64,000 bases of DNA from Arthrobacter ruber (GTDB lineage Bacteria > Actinomycetota > Actinomycetes > Actinomycetales > Micrococcaceae): the NCBI RefSeq assembly GCF_002954225.1, contig NZ_PPTH01000015.1, forward strand, positions 62,001-126,000. The letters run 5' to 3'. A model generated the notes under the pieces. That model ran no database searches. It was not told where the DNA came from and was given only the letters and a program-made list of their open reading frames with translations. A program made the translations under genes and the position numbers. Every line of letters starts with the position of its first letter. Position 1 is the stretch's first letter. Shown piece by piece: positions 45,492 to 55,982 of this stretch.

Positions 45492-47912
45492 TCAGCGGCG
45501 GCTGCTGCGGAACCGGTTGAGGAGCGACTGCGGGAACAGGCGGGCCCTGATCCGCCGTGTCCAGGGGCTGCGGCTGCGCAGCGCCCGGGTGACGGCGTCG
45601 ACGTCGTCCCAGCGCGGCGGTGCCACGGGCCGCGCGAGCGTCGCCACGGGCCGTGTCCCGTCGGCGGGCGGGCCGCCGACGGCCCGTGCGTCGTGGTCGG
45701 CGTACTCCTCGTACTCGTAGGCGGACCGCAGCCTTCCGAGGGAGAGGGCCGGCCCTCCCTCGAGGGCGGCCTCGCGCGTCAGGCGGCCGGCGAAGGTGCG
45801 CGGGGTGTCGGTGGGCTCGAGCGGGTAGCCGTAGTCGCCGGCCATCTCCGTCGTCTCCGCCCAGGCCGCGGTCGCGGCCCCGGGCGCGCCCGGTGACACC
45901 TCGCTGATGCCGACCGACCGGCGCCGGGAGCGCGTCCGCGAGGTCCGCATCAGGAGCGGCACGAGTGCCAGCAGCACGATCCCCCCGAGGGCGAGCACGC
46001 CCTCGGCGGGCCCGGCCTCGTCCTGGGGGCCGGTGCCCGCGGGATCGGCGGCGTCCTCCGATGCCTCCGACGTCGATCCTGCCTCGTCGCCCGCGTTTCT
46101 CGGCGCGCCGGGGTTCAGGGCATCGGTGTCGTCCGCTCGGGGACCCACGGGGCCGGTGGATTGCTGGGCGTAGTTCGGGACCACTCCGCGCGAGGGCGTC
46201 GGTTCGAACCGGACCCATCCCGCGCCCTCGAAGAACAGCTCGGGCCAGGCGTGGGCGTTGCGGGAGTCCACCACGAATTCGCGCAGCTCGGTCCCGTTCG
46301 GCCCCTCCTCGGTGTCGCCCGTGGGGCTGCCGGGCGTGTAGCCGATACCGACGCGGCTGGGGATGCCCGCTGCCCGCGCCATGACGGCCATGGTCCCTGC
46401 GTAGTGCACGCAGTAGCCGGACTTCGTCTCCAGGAACCGGGCCATGACATCCAGGCCGCTGCCGTCGTACCCGCCGTCCACCGGCGCCTCCACGGAGTAG
46501 GTGAAGTCGGCGTCGCGGAGGTAGCTCTGGATGGCGAGAGCCTTGTCGTAGGGGTTCACGAACTCGCCGGCCACCTCGTCGGTGGTGGTGCGGACGATCT
46601 CGGGGACGTCCTCGGGCAGCTCGGTGAAGACCTCCGGCACCTCCTCGTAGTCCGAGGGGCCGATGGCGCCGAGGCCCTCGCGCGTGAGCTGGGGCGCGGC
46701 GCTCTCCACCAGGTACGCCTGGCGCGCCGTGGACCCACCGTCCGTCGCGAGGACGGACAGGTTCGCGGGGTCCCAGGCCCAGTCGCCCAGCAGGTTCGAG
46801 ATGGCCACCGGCGCGTAGGGTGCGAGCAGCCACGGGCTCGCGTAGCTCTGCGTCGTGACGCGGGTGAACACCGTGGTCGTGTCCGTCGGGTTCTCCGGCG
46901 CGCCGGCCTCCGCGCCGATCTCCGCCACGCCGTCCTCGCGCGCGTCGAGCCTCTGGTCCGGTTCCCAGCGCCGGCCGCTGAAGTCCTCGAGCGTGACCGC
47001 GCGCAGGTAGAGCGGCACGTCCGCATCGGTGGCGTAGGCGATGCGCCCGAAGCCGGTGGGGTTGCGGAGGTCGTTGCCGAGCGTCACCGCCGGATTCAGC
47101 CCCGTCGCGTTGCCCCACACGTTGAGCCGCGCGCCCTGGGGGAAGAGACCTGAGTTGAACCCGGGGACGAACATCGGCAGGATCACGGTCACCGCGAGTG
47201 CCGCGGAGCCGATGATCGCGCTGCGGGCTGCGAACCCCGAGGAGGCACGGGCCCCGCCGGAGGCGAGGCGGTTCTCGCGCCACTGCGCGGTCGCGAGGAG
47301 CAGCAGGAACGCGAGGGCCGTGACGATGAACGCGCCCATCCCCACGCCGTTGGGCTTCACCACGGCCGGGGTGATCAGGATGGTGACGAGCCCGAGGCCA
47401 CTCGCGGCCGGCATGCGCATGGTGGTGGAGAGCATGTCCACGATGATGGCGACGAGCCCGAGAGCCGCGCACACGATCAGCATGATGCCGGCCGCCGGCA
47501 GCACGGGGGCCACCTGCGAGACGACCGTCTCCTCGGCCTGCGCGAGCAGTCGCCGGAGCTCGAGCGACGTGCCCGGTCCCGGAACCACGCCGAGGATGCT
47601 CTGCCGCCGGACGAACTGCGCGGTGAGGGTGCCGATCAGGACCACGAGACCCACGAGGGCCGACAGGGCGCCGTTCAGGCGCAGGGTGCGGGACAGTGCC
47701 ATGGCCAGGAGCACCGGGACCAGTGTGAGGACGACCGGCATCAGCCAGGTCCACGGCTCGACGACGCCGTTGAGGCTGCTCGCCGCCGCGAGGACGGCGA
47801 GCAGGGAGGCCCCGGTGACGGCCCAGTGCCAGGGATCGCCGGAGGGGACGCGGCGCGGCGGGGGAGCGCCCGGCGCCGGGGCGGAGGAGGGACGGGAGAG
47901 GGTGGTGGTCAT
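45492..47912 (-). CDS. Transglutaminase-like membrane protein (DUF3488/TgpA type)
   Basis: An 806-residue protein: a cytosolic start, about six membrane helices (residues 30-235), an extracellular domain with a transglutaminase-like core, a final helix near 645-665 and a cytosolic DUF4129-like tail (LGRLRSAYEYEEYAD). The catalytic Cys501 is in SGYCVHYAG and His554 in NAHAWPE, followed by FEPTPSRG. Ser/Asp-rich linkers flank the last helix. The ATG overlaps the DUF58 stop (ATGA). The MoxR-DUF58-TgpA operon is a widespread envelope or chaperone-like module of uncertain role. Confidence 0.9.
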   Translation of the reverse strand: MTTTLSRPSSAPAPGAPPPRRVPSGDPWHWAVTGASLLAVLAAASSLNGVVEPWTWLMPVVLTLVPVLLAMALSRTLRLNGALSALVGLVVLIGTLTAQFVRRQSILGVVPGPGTSLELRRLLAQAEETVVSQVAPVLPAAGIMLIVCAALGLVAIIVDMLSTTMRMPAASGLGLVTILITPAVVKPNGVGMGAFIVTALAFLLLLATAQWRENRLASGGARASSGFAARSAIIGSAALAVTVILPMFVPGFNSGLFPQGARLNVWGNATGLNPAVTLGNDLRNPTGFGRIAYATDADVPLYLRAVTLEDFSGRRWEPDQRLDAREDGVAEIGAEAGAPENPTDTTTVFTRVTTQSYASPWLLAPYAPVAISNLLGDWAWDPANLSVLATDGGSTARQAYLVESAAPQLTREGLGAIGPSDYEEVPEVFTELPEDVPEIVRTTTDEVAGEFVNPYDKALAIQSYLRDADFTYSVEAPVDGGYDGSGLDVMARFLETKSGYCVHYAGTMAVMARAAGIPSRVGIGYTPGSPTGDTEEGPNGTELREFVVDSRNAHAWPELFFEGAGWVRFEPTPSRGVVPNYAQQSTGPVGPRADDTDALNPGAPRNAGDEAGSTSEASEDAADPAGTGPQDEAGPAEGVLALGGIVLLALVPLLMRTSRTRSRRRSVGISEVSPGAPGAATAAWAETTEMAGDYGYPLEPTDTPRTFAGRLTREAALEGGPALSLGRLRSAYEYEEYADHDARAVGGPPADGTRPVATLARPVAPPRWDDVDAVTRALRSRSPWTRRIRARLFPQSLLNRFRSSRR

Positions 47913-49423
47913 GCCGGTCCTCGGGTGGTGGGGCGCGAGCCGCGGACGGACCCGGTGGAGGGGGCGGGGGAGGACTTCCCGGCGGACGTCGTTCCGACGG
48001 CGCTCTCGAGTCCACCCCACACCGCGGTCAGGTGGGCCGAGGGCGAGGCCGCGGTGGCGTGCCACCCCGCCTCCCGCAGGATGGCGAGCTGCCGCTGCGC
48101 GTCGCCGGGCCGCTCGGTGGCGATGAGCGCGTACGAGGCGGACCCGTAGTCGGCGGCGGACGCGAGGGACCGCGCCTCCTCGCTGGTGATGGTCCCGAGG
48201 ACGGCGATGAGCGGACCGCGGTGCCGGTTGCCGGCCAGCTTGTCCAGCAGGTCGTCGCCGAAGGCGGCGTGTGCCGTGTGCTGGGGTGTCTCCGCCGAGG
48301 GGCGGTGGAGGTTCCGCGCGGCGCTGCGCACCGCCTCGCCCGCCCGGAGCGCCGAGCTCCCGGCCCGTGCCTCGGAACCGGGCCGGCGGCCCCCCTCGGG
48401 ACCGAGTTCGAGGGCGGCGAGGCCCTCGGCGATCCCCGCGACGGCGCCCTGGCCGTGGTGCTCCTCGTCGGTGGGGAACGGCGCGGACGGGGAGTGCAGC
48501 AGCGCCGGTGCGCCCTGGTGGTCGAGGAACCGCAGCGCGTAGTTGCGCTCGAGCAGGTGCGCGCTGATGGACATGACCGCGGTGACCGCCCACTCGAACG
48601 TCGGGGAGGTGGACAGCCCGTTGCCGCCGGGGTCTCCGGTGAAGGCCGCGGTGAATCCGCCGGTGAACGTGGAGTGCCGCTGGTCCATCAGCAGGGTGGC
48701 CTGCGGCGTGGTCACCGATTCCTCCTGGCGCACCATGAGTTCGCTGTGCCGGGCGGTCGCCGCCCAGTGGACGCGCCGCATCGAGTCCCCGTGCCGGTAC
48801 TCGCGCGTCATGACGTCGTCGTCGCTCGGGTTCGCCTGGCGGCGCGTGGCGGCGAGGCCGTCGCTGCCCCGCGACCCGGAGAGCGGAGAGGCCAGCAGCT
48901 CGAGGGGTGCGGGCGTGACCACGAGATCGTCCACGCCGCCGAGGACGTGCCGTGACTTCCCGAGGCCGAACGGGTCGGTGAACTCGGCGGTGACGGGCCC
49001 GATCGCGTAGACGCCGCGCGAGGTGGACCGGAGGCGGTACTCGTACAGGGACACGCCCTCGCGCGTCGGGTTGCGCGACGGGTAGGTGAACTGCGGTGCC
49101 TGCCCGAAGCGCGCCGGCAGCTGTTCCTCCATCGCGATGCTCGCGCCGCCCGCCACGGTGGCCGTGAGGGAGAGCGTGACGGTGGTCGTGGAGCCGATCT
49201 CCATGGACTGCGGCTGGAACCGCCGGCTCACCGTGAACCGGGGCTTGACGAGCTTCAGGACGAGGACCGAGGCGACCGGCAGGACCGCGAGCAGGATCCC
49301 CACGTACAGCAGGTCGCGTCGCCCGAGGATCTGGGCGGCCAGCAGGGCGAGGACCGCGGTGAGGACGAAGCCCCACCCGCGTGCGGTCAGCACGCGCGAG
49401 GGGAGCCGGTCGAGGAGCGCCAT
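47909..49423 (-). CDS. DUF58 domain protein
   Basis: A 504-residue protein with two N-terminal membrane helices (about 14-55), a beta-rich part, and the DUF58 signature around REYRHGDSMRRVHWAATARHSELMVRQEE. A vWA-like region follows. DUF58 proteins always accompany MoxR ATPases and are thought to act as adaptors or substrates. The C-terminal 35 residues are Ser/Pro/Gly-rich. It starts 19 bases after the moxR stop with only a weak GGGCGGA, and its stop overlaps the next start. Confidence 0.87.
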   Translation of the reverse strand: MALLDRLPSRVLTARGWGFVLTAVLALLAAQILGRRDLLYVGILLAVLPVASVLVLKLVKPRFTVSRRFQPQSMEIGSTTTVTLSLTATVAGGASIAMEEQLPARFGQAPQFTYPSRNPTREGVSLYEYRLRSTSRGVYAIGPVTAEFTDPFGLGKSRHVLGGVDDLVVTPAPLELLASPLSGSRGSDGLAATRRQANPSDDDVMTREYRHGDSMRRVHWAATARHSELMVRQEESVTTPQATLLMDQRHSTFTGGFTAAFTGDPGGNGLSTSPTFEWAVTAVMSISAHLLERNYALRFLDHQGAPALLHSPSAPFPTDEEHHGQGAVAGIAEGLAALELGPEGGRRPGSEARAGSSALRAGEAVRSAARNLHRPSAETPQHTAHAAFGDDLLDKLAGNRHRGPLIAVLGTITSEEARSLASAADYGSASYALIATERPGDAQRQLAILREAGWHATAASPSAHLTAVWGGLESAVGTTSAGKSSPAPSTGSVRGSRPTTRGPA

Positions 49424-49442
49424 CAGGCGTCCGCCCGGACGG

Positions 49443-50468
<1,026 letters not shown>

Positions 50469-50637
50469 GGGTACCTTCCATGCGTGCGGCTGCGGCGGCG
50501 ACCGTCGGCCGGACGGCCGGGTGGTCGACACGCAGGGAACGGCCACGGCCGCTCCGGCACGGGGCAGGGCGGACTCGGCTGATTCAACAGATTACTAGCT
50601 CAACTTGCTCCCCGACAGATAAGTTCCGGGCCCTGAC

Positions 50638-50643
50638 TACGCT
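50638..50643 (+). promoter_or_regulatory. -10 box TACGCT of tatD
   Basis: TACGCT ends six bases before the tatD ATG at 50650, the leaderless pattern. Confidence 0.5.
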
Positions 50644-50649
50644 TGCACC

Positions 50650-51666
50650 ATGTGTAACAGTGCAGCCCCCGACCGGCATCCGTACGCTGCGGGCCAGACC
50701 CCGCAGGCCTATCGTGAGCCGGAGAACGCGGGCGATCCGGGCGATCCGGAGGCCATGCTCGCTCCGGCAGGACCGCAAGGCACCGCGGGCGGCACCGACG
50801 CCGCCGGGGCGGGCACGGACAGTGCCCGACGTCGGCGCAAGGGCGGTTACCCGCCGCTGCCGGAGCCGCTGCCCGTGCCCGTGGTCGACAACCACACGCA
50901 CCTGGACTTCCGCGAGGGCCCCGCGGTGTCGATCGGGGATGCCCTGGACGCCGCGGAGGCAGCCGGGGTGCGGGGCGTGGTGCAGGTGGGGACCGACCTC
51001 GCGTCCTCGCGCTTCACCGCCGCCGTCGTCGAGCAGGATCCCCGCATCCTGGGGGCCGTCGCGCTCCACCCCAATGACGCCCCGCTGCTCGCCGAGGCGG
51101 GGACGCTCGAGGACGCGCTCGCGGAGATCGAGCAGCTGGCCGCCGGGCCGCGCATCCGTGCCCTGGGGGAGACGGGGCTGGACTACTTCCGCACCGGCGA
51201 CGGGGGCCGGGGGAGTCAGCTCATGTCCTTCCGCCGCCACATCGACATCGCGAAGCGGCTGGGCAAGGCCCTGCAGATCCACGACCGGGACGCGCACGAC
51301 GACGTGGTGGCCACGCTCCTCGCCGACGGCGCCCCGGAGCGGGTGGTGCTGCACTGCTTCTCGGGCGACGCCGGCCTGGCGCGGATCTGCAACGAGCAGG
51401 GCTGGTACATGTCCTTCGCCGGGACGGTGACGTTCCGCAACGCCGGGAACCTGCGGGAGGCGCTGCTCGTCGCGGATCCGGCGCTCGTGCTCACCGAGAC
51501 GGACGCACCGTTCCTCACCCCGCACCCCTACCGCGGCCGGCCCAACGCCGCCTATATGGTCCCGTACACGGTGCGCGCCATGGCGGACATCCTCGGGACC
51601 GACCTCGACTCCCTCTGCGCGCAAGTGACGTCGAACACAGAGGCCGTGTACGGATCATGGGACTGA
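50650..51666 (+). CDS. tatD: TatD family metal-dependent hydrolase (DNase)
   Basis: TIM-barrel metallohydrolase of the TatD family, implicated in 3'-5' nuclease activity and DNA repair or quality control. Metal ligands are visible in VVDNHTHLDF, GETGLDYF, QIHDRDAHDD, LHCFSGD and TETDAPFL. The 338 residues include an N-terminal Pro/Ala/Gly-rich extension of about 75 residues that core TatD lacks. Its leaderless promoter supports the long start. In M. tuberculosis the next genes are rpfB and ksgA; here ksgA follows after a gene-free gap. Confidence 0.92.
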   Translation: MCNSAAPDRHPYAAGQTPQAYREPENAGDPGDPEAMLAPAGPQGTAGGTDAAGAGTDSARRRRKGGYPPLPEPLPVPVVDNHTHLDFREGPAVSIGDALDAAEAAGVRGVVQVGTDLASSRFTAAVVEQDPRILGAVALHPNDAPLLAEAGTLEDALAEIEQLAAGPRIRALGETGLDYFRTGDGGRGSQLMSFRRHIDIAKRLGKALQIHDRDAHDDVVATLLADGAPERVVLHCFSGDAGLARICNEQGWYMSFAGTVTFRNAGNLREALLVADPALVLTETDAPFLTPHPYRGRPNAAYMVPYTVRAMADILGTDLDSLCAQVTSNTEAVYGSWD

Positions 51667-52002
51667 CCGGGGGGACAGGTAGCATTCCCGCGCCGTCCGA
51701 GTACCGGCCGGCTCCACTCGCGTAGGGAGCACTCGTGCCCGCCGCCGCGGGGCATCCGTACTGTTCATCGAGGAGTAGAACTGCCGGCCGGACATCGCGC
51801 CGTGGCCGGCGGTCCTCCCGGTGCCGGTCCTTCTCGTGAGACCGGAAGACGGCACCGTAGCCGGCGGCTTTCTTTCCCAGCAGGGAAGCCGCCCCTGAGT
51901 GGGTCGGCGGCGCCGGGAGTCCTCCTGAGACCAGGGCTCCCACGAGGCGTCGCCGACTCCAGGGCCGCCTGAGGGCCGCACCATCACCGATACCATGGCA
52001 GG
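51667..52002. other. 336-bp gap without a gene between tatD and ksgA
   Basis: No supportable ORF. It contains a TAGCAT box near 51678 facing right with no gene behind it, an interrupted stem-loop at 51863-51893 (GGCGGC...TTCCC, GGGAA-GCCGCC) that could be a terminator, and the ksgA -10 box. In mycobacteria rpfB occupies this position. Confidence 0.6.
51991..51996 (+). promoter_or_regulatory. -10 box TACCAT of ksgA
   Basis: TACCAT ends six bases before the ksgA GTG at 52003. Confidence 0.5.
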
Positions 52003-52914
52003 GTGACTACGCCCCCTGCCGCCGGAACGCCGGCCCCCCTCCTCGGCGCAGCCGACATCCGACGCCTGGCAGCCGACGTGGACATCCGCCCCACCAAGAC
52101 CCTCGGCCAGAACTTCGTCATTGACGGCAACACCATCCGCAGGATCGTCACGGCCGCCAACCTCGGCGCGGACGAGACCGTCCTCGAGGTGGGGCCGGGT
52201 CTCGGGTCCCTGACGCTCGGCCTGCTCGACGCCGCGGAGCGCGTGGTCGCGGTGGAGATCGATCCGGTCCTGGCCGGGAAGCTGCCGGGTACCGTGGCCC
52301 GGTGGCGCCCGGACCGCGCAGCCGCCCTCGACGTCGTCCTCGAGGACGCCCTGCGCGTGACGGCCCTGCCGCACCCGCCCACCGCGCTCGTGGCCAACCT
52401 GCCCTACAACGTGGCCGTCCCTGTGGTGCTGAACCTCCTCGAGCGCTTCCCGTCGCTGCGGCACGGCCTCGTGATGGTGCAGGACGAGGTGGCGGACCGG
52501 CTCGCGGCCCCGCCGGGGTCCAAGACGTACGGGGTGCCGTCCGTGAAGGCGGCCTGGTACTCGAGCATGACCAAGGCCGGGGTGGTGGGCATGAACGTGT
52601 TCTGGCCGGCCCCGAAGATCGCCTCGGGCCTCGTCCGCTTCGAGCGCCGCGAACCCCCGGTGACGAGCGCTACCCGCGAGCAGGTCTTCGCCGTCATCGA
52701 CGCGGCCTTCGCCCAGCGCCGGAAGACGCTGCGGGCCGCGCTCGCGGGCTGGGCGGGCAGTCCCGTGCTCGCGGAGCAGGCACTGCGCGCCGCCGGGGTG
52801 GACCCCTCGGCCCGTGGCGAGGTACTCGACATCACGGCCTTCGCACGCATCGCCGAGGCCCGGCAGGAAGCCCCGTCCGGCTCCGGTGCGAACCCCGCCG
52901 GTGGGCTAGGTTGA
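52003..52914 (+). CDS. ksgA: 16S rRNA (adenine(1518)-N6/adenine(1519)-N6)-dimethyltransferase
   Basis: Ribosome assembly methyltransferase that dimethylates two adjacent adenines of helix 45. The SAM motif [11 protein letters not shown], the acidic VAVEIDP, and the catalytic NLPYN motif ([12 protein letters not shown]) are visible, as is LGQNFVID at the N-terminus. Length is 303 residues. Its TGA stop lies inside the ispE promoter, and the two genes are only five bases apart, as in the conserved ksgA-ispE order of actinobacteria. Confidence 0.96.
   Translation: MTTPPAAGTPAPLLGAADIRRLAADVDIRPTKTLGQNFVIDGNTIRRIVTAANLGADETVLEVGPGLGSLTLGLLDAAERVVAVEIDPVLAGKLPGTVARWRPDRAAALDVVLEDALRVTALPHPPTALVANLPYNVAVPVVLNLLERFPSLRHGLVMVQDEVADRLAAPPGSKTYGVPSVKAAWYSSMTKAGVVGMNVFWPAPKIASGLVRFERREPPVTSATREQVFAVIDAAFAQRRKTLRAALAGWAGSPVLAEQALRAAGVDPSARGEVLDITAFARIAEARQEAPSGSGANPAGGLG
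52907..52912 (+). promoter_or_regulatory. -10 box TAGGTT of ispE
   Basis: TAGGTT overlaps the ksgA stop region and ends seven bases before ATG 52920, which favours this ATG over the one at 52914. Confidence 0.45.
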
Positions 52915-52919
52915 TGGGT

Positions 52920-53891
52920 ATGGTCTCCGGCAGAACAGTCGACTTGCGGGCGGGCACGCGCTCCGTCCGTGTCCGGGCGCCCGGGAAGATCAACGTCTCC
53001 CTCAAGGTGGGACCCCCGCGGGAGGACGGCTACCACGGGATCGCCAGTGTGTTCCTCGCCGTGTCCCTCTACGAGGAGGTCACCGCCACCGAGGCCCCCG
53101 GGGATGCCATCAGCGTGACCGTCAACGGCCAGGGCACGCTCAACATGCCGCACAGCTCCATCCCGCTGGACCGCACCAACCTCGCGGTCCGGGCCGCCGA
53201 ACTCCTCGCGGAGGTCAGCCCCGGCCGCACCGGCGTGCACCTCGACATCACCAAGCGGGTCCCGATCTCCGGCGGCATGGGCGGGGGATCGGCGGATGCC
53301 GCGGCGGCGCTGCTGGCCTGCGACGCCCTGTGGGGCAGCGGGTTCTCCCGGGACGAGCTGGCGAAGATCGCCGTGGACCTCGGCGCGGACGTGCCGTTCG
53401 CCCTGGTGGGTGGCACCGCCGTCGGCCTCGGGGTGGGGGACCAGCTCACCCCGGCCATCTCCAAGACACCGCTGCACTGGGTGCTCGTCACCTCCGACTA
53501 CGGCCTGTCCACGCCCGAGGTCTACCGCCGGCTCGACGACATCCGCCTGCGCGACGGCGTGGAGCCGGACCCGCAGCCGGAGATCGACCCGGCCATCCTC
53601 GGGGCCATGCGCGCCGGCGACGCGCTCGGCCTGGCGCCCCTGCTGCACAACGACCTGCAGCAGGCCTCGCTCGAACTCGCCCCGGCGCTGGGCGATATCC
53701 TTGCTACGGGCAAGGCCGCAGGGGCGCTGGCCGGCATCGTGTCCGGATCCGGTCCCACCGTCGCCTTCCTCACGCAGAACGCGGGCCACGCGGCCGAGCT
53801 CGAGTCCCTTCTCGGCCTCGAGGGGCTGCAGGCGACCTCCGTCCGCGGCCCGGCCCACGGTGCCCGCATCGCCACCGACTTCGCGGGCTGA
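52920..53891 (+). CDS. ispE: 4-(cytidine 5'-diphospho)-2-C-methyl-D-erythritol kinase
   Basis: GHMP kinase of the MEP pathway, which phosphorylates CDP-ME on the way to isopentenyl diphosphate, the substrate of the prenyl transferase at 6.7 kb. Visible motifs: APGKINVSLKVG with the catalytic lysine, the ATP loop PISGGMGGGSADAAAALLA, and the C-terminal GSGPTVAFL. Length is 323 residues. ATG 52920 is chosen because the TAGGTT box places the transcript start at or next to it. Confidence 0.95.
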   Translation: MVSGRTVDLRAGTRSVRVRAPGKINVSLKVGPPREDGYHGIASVFLAVSLYEEVTATEAPGDAISVTVNGQGTLNMPHSSIPLDRTNLAVRAAELLAEVSPGRTGVHLDITKRVPISGGMGGGSADAAAALLACDALWGSGFSRDELAKIAVDLGADVPFALVGGTAVGLGVGDQLTPAISKTPLHWVLVTSDYGLSTPEVYRRLDDIRLRDGVEPDPQPEIDPAILGAMRAGDALGLAPLLHNDLQQASLELAPALGDILATGKAAGALAGIVSGSGPTVAFLTQNAGHAAELESLLGLEGLQATSVRGPAHGARIATDFAG

Positions 53892-53927
53892 CCGCGCCCG
53901 ATCGCTCCAACCGAAAGCAGCATCCCC

Positions 53928-55748
53928 TTGGCACACCTCCTCGGCGCGGAAAACGTCAGCGTCGCCTTCGTCACCCGCACCATCCTCGACAACGTCTCCC
54001 TCGGCCTCGAGGACGGCGACCGCATCGGCATGGTGGGCCGCAACGGTGACGGCAAGTCCACCCTCATGCGCCTGCTCGCGCAGCGCAGCACCCCCGACTC
54101 GGGGCGCGTGACCAAGCGGCGCGACGTCTCCGTGGGCTACCTCGACCAGTCCGACGTGCTCGACGGCGACCTCGAGGTGGGCCGCGCGATCGTGGGCGAC
54201 CAGGCCGACCACGAGTGGGCATCGAACCCGAAGATCCGCGACGTCATGGGCGGGCTCGTCTCCGAGGTGGACTGGCACGCCCGCGTGTCCTCCCTCTCCG
54301 GCGGGCAGAAGCGGCGCGTGGCCCTGGCCAAGCTGCTCATCGGCGACGACGACGTCATCATGCTCGACGAGCCCACGAACCACCTCGACGTCGAGGGCGT
54401 CGCCTGGCTGGCACGCCACCTCCAGCAGCGCTGGCGCGCGACCGAGGGCGGCCTGCTCGTGGTCACCCACGACCGCTGGTTCCTCGACGAGGTCTGCAAC
54501 CACACGTGGGAGGTCCACGACGCCATGGTGGACGACTTCGACGGCGGATACGCCGCCTACGTCCTCGCGCGCGCCGAGCGGGACCGCATGAACGCCGTCG
54601 TCGAGTCCAAGCGCGTTCAGCTCGTCAAGAAGGAACTCGCCTGGCTGCGGCGCGGCGCCCCGGCCCGCACCGCGAAGCCGAAGTTCCGCATCGAGGCCGC
54701 GAACGAGCTCATCAGCGACGTGCCGGAACCGCGCGACTCCCTCGCGCTCAGCAAGATGGCCATGTCGCGGCTCGGCAAGGACGTCCTGGACCTCGAGGAC
54801 GTCAGCCTGAGCATCGACGACGGCGACGGCCCCGACCGGAAGCTGTTCGACAAGGTCACGCTGCGGCTCGCCCCCGGCCAGCGCCTGGGGCTCGTGGGCG
54901 TCAACGGCTCGGGCAAGACCACGCTGCTGCGCCTGCTCAACGGGGAGATCACGGCGAGCGCCGGAAAGGTCAAGAAGGGCAAGACGGTCCAGACCGCGGT
55001 GCTGTCCCAGGAGGTCCGCGAGCTCGACGACGTCTCGGACCGCCGCGTCATCGAGGTCATCGAGGCGGAGAAGCGCGTCTTCGCCGTCGGCGGCAAGGAG
55101 GTCTCGGCGAGCCAGCTCGTGGAGCAGCTCGGCTTCACCAACGAGAAGCAGTGGACGCGCGTCAGCGAGCTCTCCGGCGGTGAGCGGCGCCGCCTGCAGC
55201 TGCTCCGCCTGCTGGTCGGCGAACCGAACGTCCTGATGCTCGACGAGCCCACCAATGACCTCGACACCGACACGCTCTCCGCGATCGAGGACGTCCTCGA
55301 CGGGTGGCCCGGGACCCTCGTGGTGGTCTCCCACGACCGCTACCTGCTCGAGCGCGTGACCGACAGCCAGATGGCGCTGCTCGGCGACGGCAGGCTCCGG
55401 GACCTGCCCGGCGGAGTGGACCAGTACCTCGAGCTGCGCCGTGCCGCCGGCCCCCTCACCGCCACCGGCAGCGCGGCCTCGCCCGCCGTCAGCGGCGGAT
55501 CCTCGGGGACGTCGTCGGAGGCGGATCTCCGCCAGGCCCGCAAGGACCTCGCCAGGGTCGAACGGCAGATCAGCAAGGTGGACGGGCAGAAGGCCAGGGT
55601 GCAGGAGCAGATGAACGACGCCGGCGCCCGGCAGGACGCCGACTTCGGGCACATCGCGGAGCTGAACACCCGGCTGCAGGAGCTGCAGGCGGAGATCGAG
55701 GACCTCGAGATGCAGTGGATGGACGCCGCGGAGGTCCTCGGGGAGTAG
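53928..55748 (+). CDS. ABC-F family ATPase (Uup-like)
   Basis: A 606-residue soluble protein with two ABC ATPase domains and no membrane part. Domain 1 has Walker A GRNGDGKS, signature LSGGQKRR and Walker B VIMLDEPTNHLD. Domain 2 has GVNGSGKT, LSGGERRR and VLMLDEPTNDLD. A charged linker between them and a C-terminal coiled coil (about residues 525-600) match the Uup subgroup. ABC-F proteins act at the ribosomal E-site or in tolerance of structured nucleic acids. The start is TTG 53928 with a weak GAAAG upstream. A typical ispE neighbour in this group. Confidence 0.92.
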   Translation: MAHLLGAENVSVAFVTRTILDNVSLGLEDGDRIGMVGRNGDGKSTLMRLLAQRSTPDSGRVTKRRDVSVGYLDQSDVLDGDLEVGRAIVGDQADHEWASNPKIRDVMGGLVSEVDWHARVSSLSGGQKRRVALAKLLIGDDDVIMLDEPTNHLDVEGVAWLARHLQQRWRATEGGLLVVTHDRWFLDEVCNHTWEVHDAMVDDFDGGYAAYVLARAERDRMNAVVESKRVQLVKKELAWLRRGAPARTAKPKFRIEAANELISDVPEPRDSLALSKMAMSRLGKDVLDLEDVSLSIDDGDGPDRKLFDKVTLRLAPGQRLGLVGVNGSGKTTLLRLLNGEITASAGKVKKGKTVQTAVLSQEVRELDDVSDRRVIEVIEAEKRVFAVGGKEVSASQLVEQLGFTNEKQWTRVSELSGGERRRLQLLRLLVGEPNVLMLDEPTNDLDTDTLSAIEDVLDGWPGTLVVVSHDRYLLERVTDSQMALLGDGRLRDLPGGVDQYLELRRAAGPLTATGSAASPAVSGGSSGTSSEADLRQARKDLARVERQISKVDGQKARVQEQMNDAGARQDADFGHIAELNTRLQELQAEIEDLEMQWMDAAEVLGE

Positions 55749-55886
55749 CGCCCGGCCCTCCGTCCCGCACCCCTGCCGGGACCCTCTCGCCCCGGGCCGG
55801 TCCGGGCGCAAGCACCCTCGTTCTCCCTACGCGGGACGTCGGCGCAGGGGCAAGTAGTCCTCCGCCAAAGACAGGTAGGCGGTGCA

Positions 55887-55972
55887 CGTAATCACTGTCG
55901 TAATTCGGGCAGACGCGCGGTTAGCTGAAAGCCGAATGGTCAAGGATGACACGCAGTATTACGAGCATTACG
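55887..55972. promoter_or_regulatory. CGTAAT / ATTACG repeat array upstream of the Hsp70-like gene
   Basis: Two direct copies of CGTAAT (55887-55892, 55899-55904) and, further on, two copies of the inverted form ATTACG (55958-55963, 55967-55972). The spacing within the pairs is 12 and 9 bases. The last copy ends ten bases before the ATG. The array lies in the 234-bp gap after the ABC-F gene and is AT-rich compared with its surroundings. Confidence 0.5.
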
Positions 55973-55982
55973 TGGGGAACCT

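Noticed and set aside
51667-52002. Cyclic-di-AMP (ydaO-type) riboswitch, expected before rpf genes
   Set aside because: I could not find the conserved core segments, and no rpf gene follows. A covariance-model search with RF00379 would settle it.
52404-55811. 1,135-residue minus-strand frame across ksgA, ispE and the ABC-F gene
   Set aside because: It is a GC-rich shadow. All three plus-strand genes have complete family motifs.
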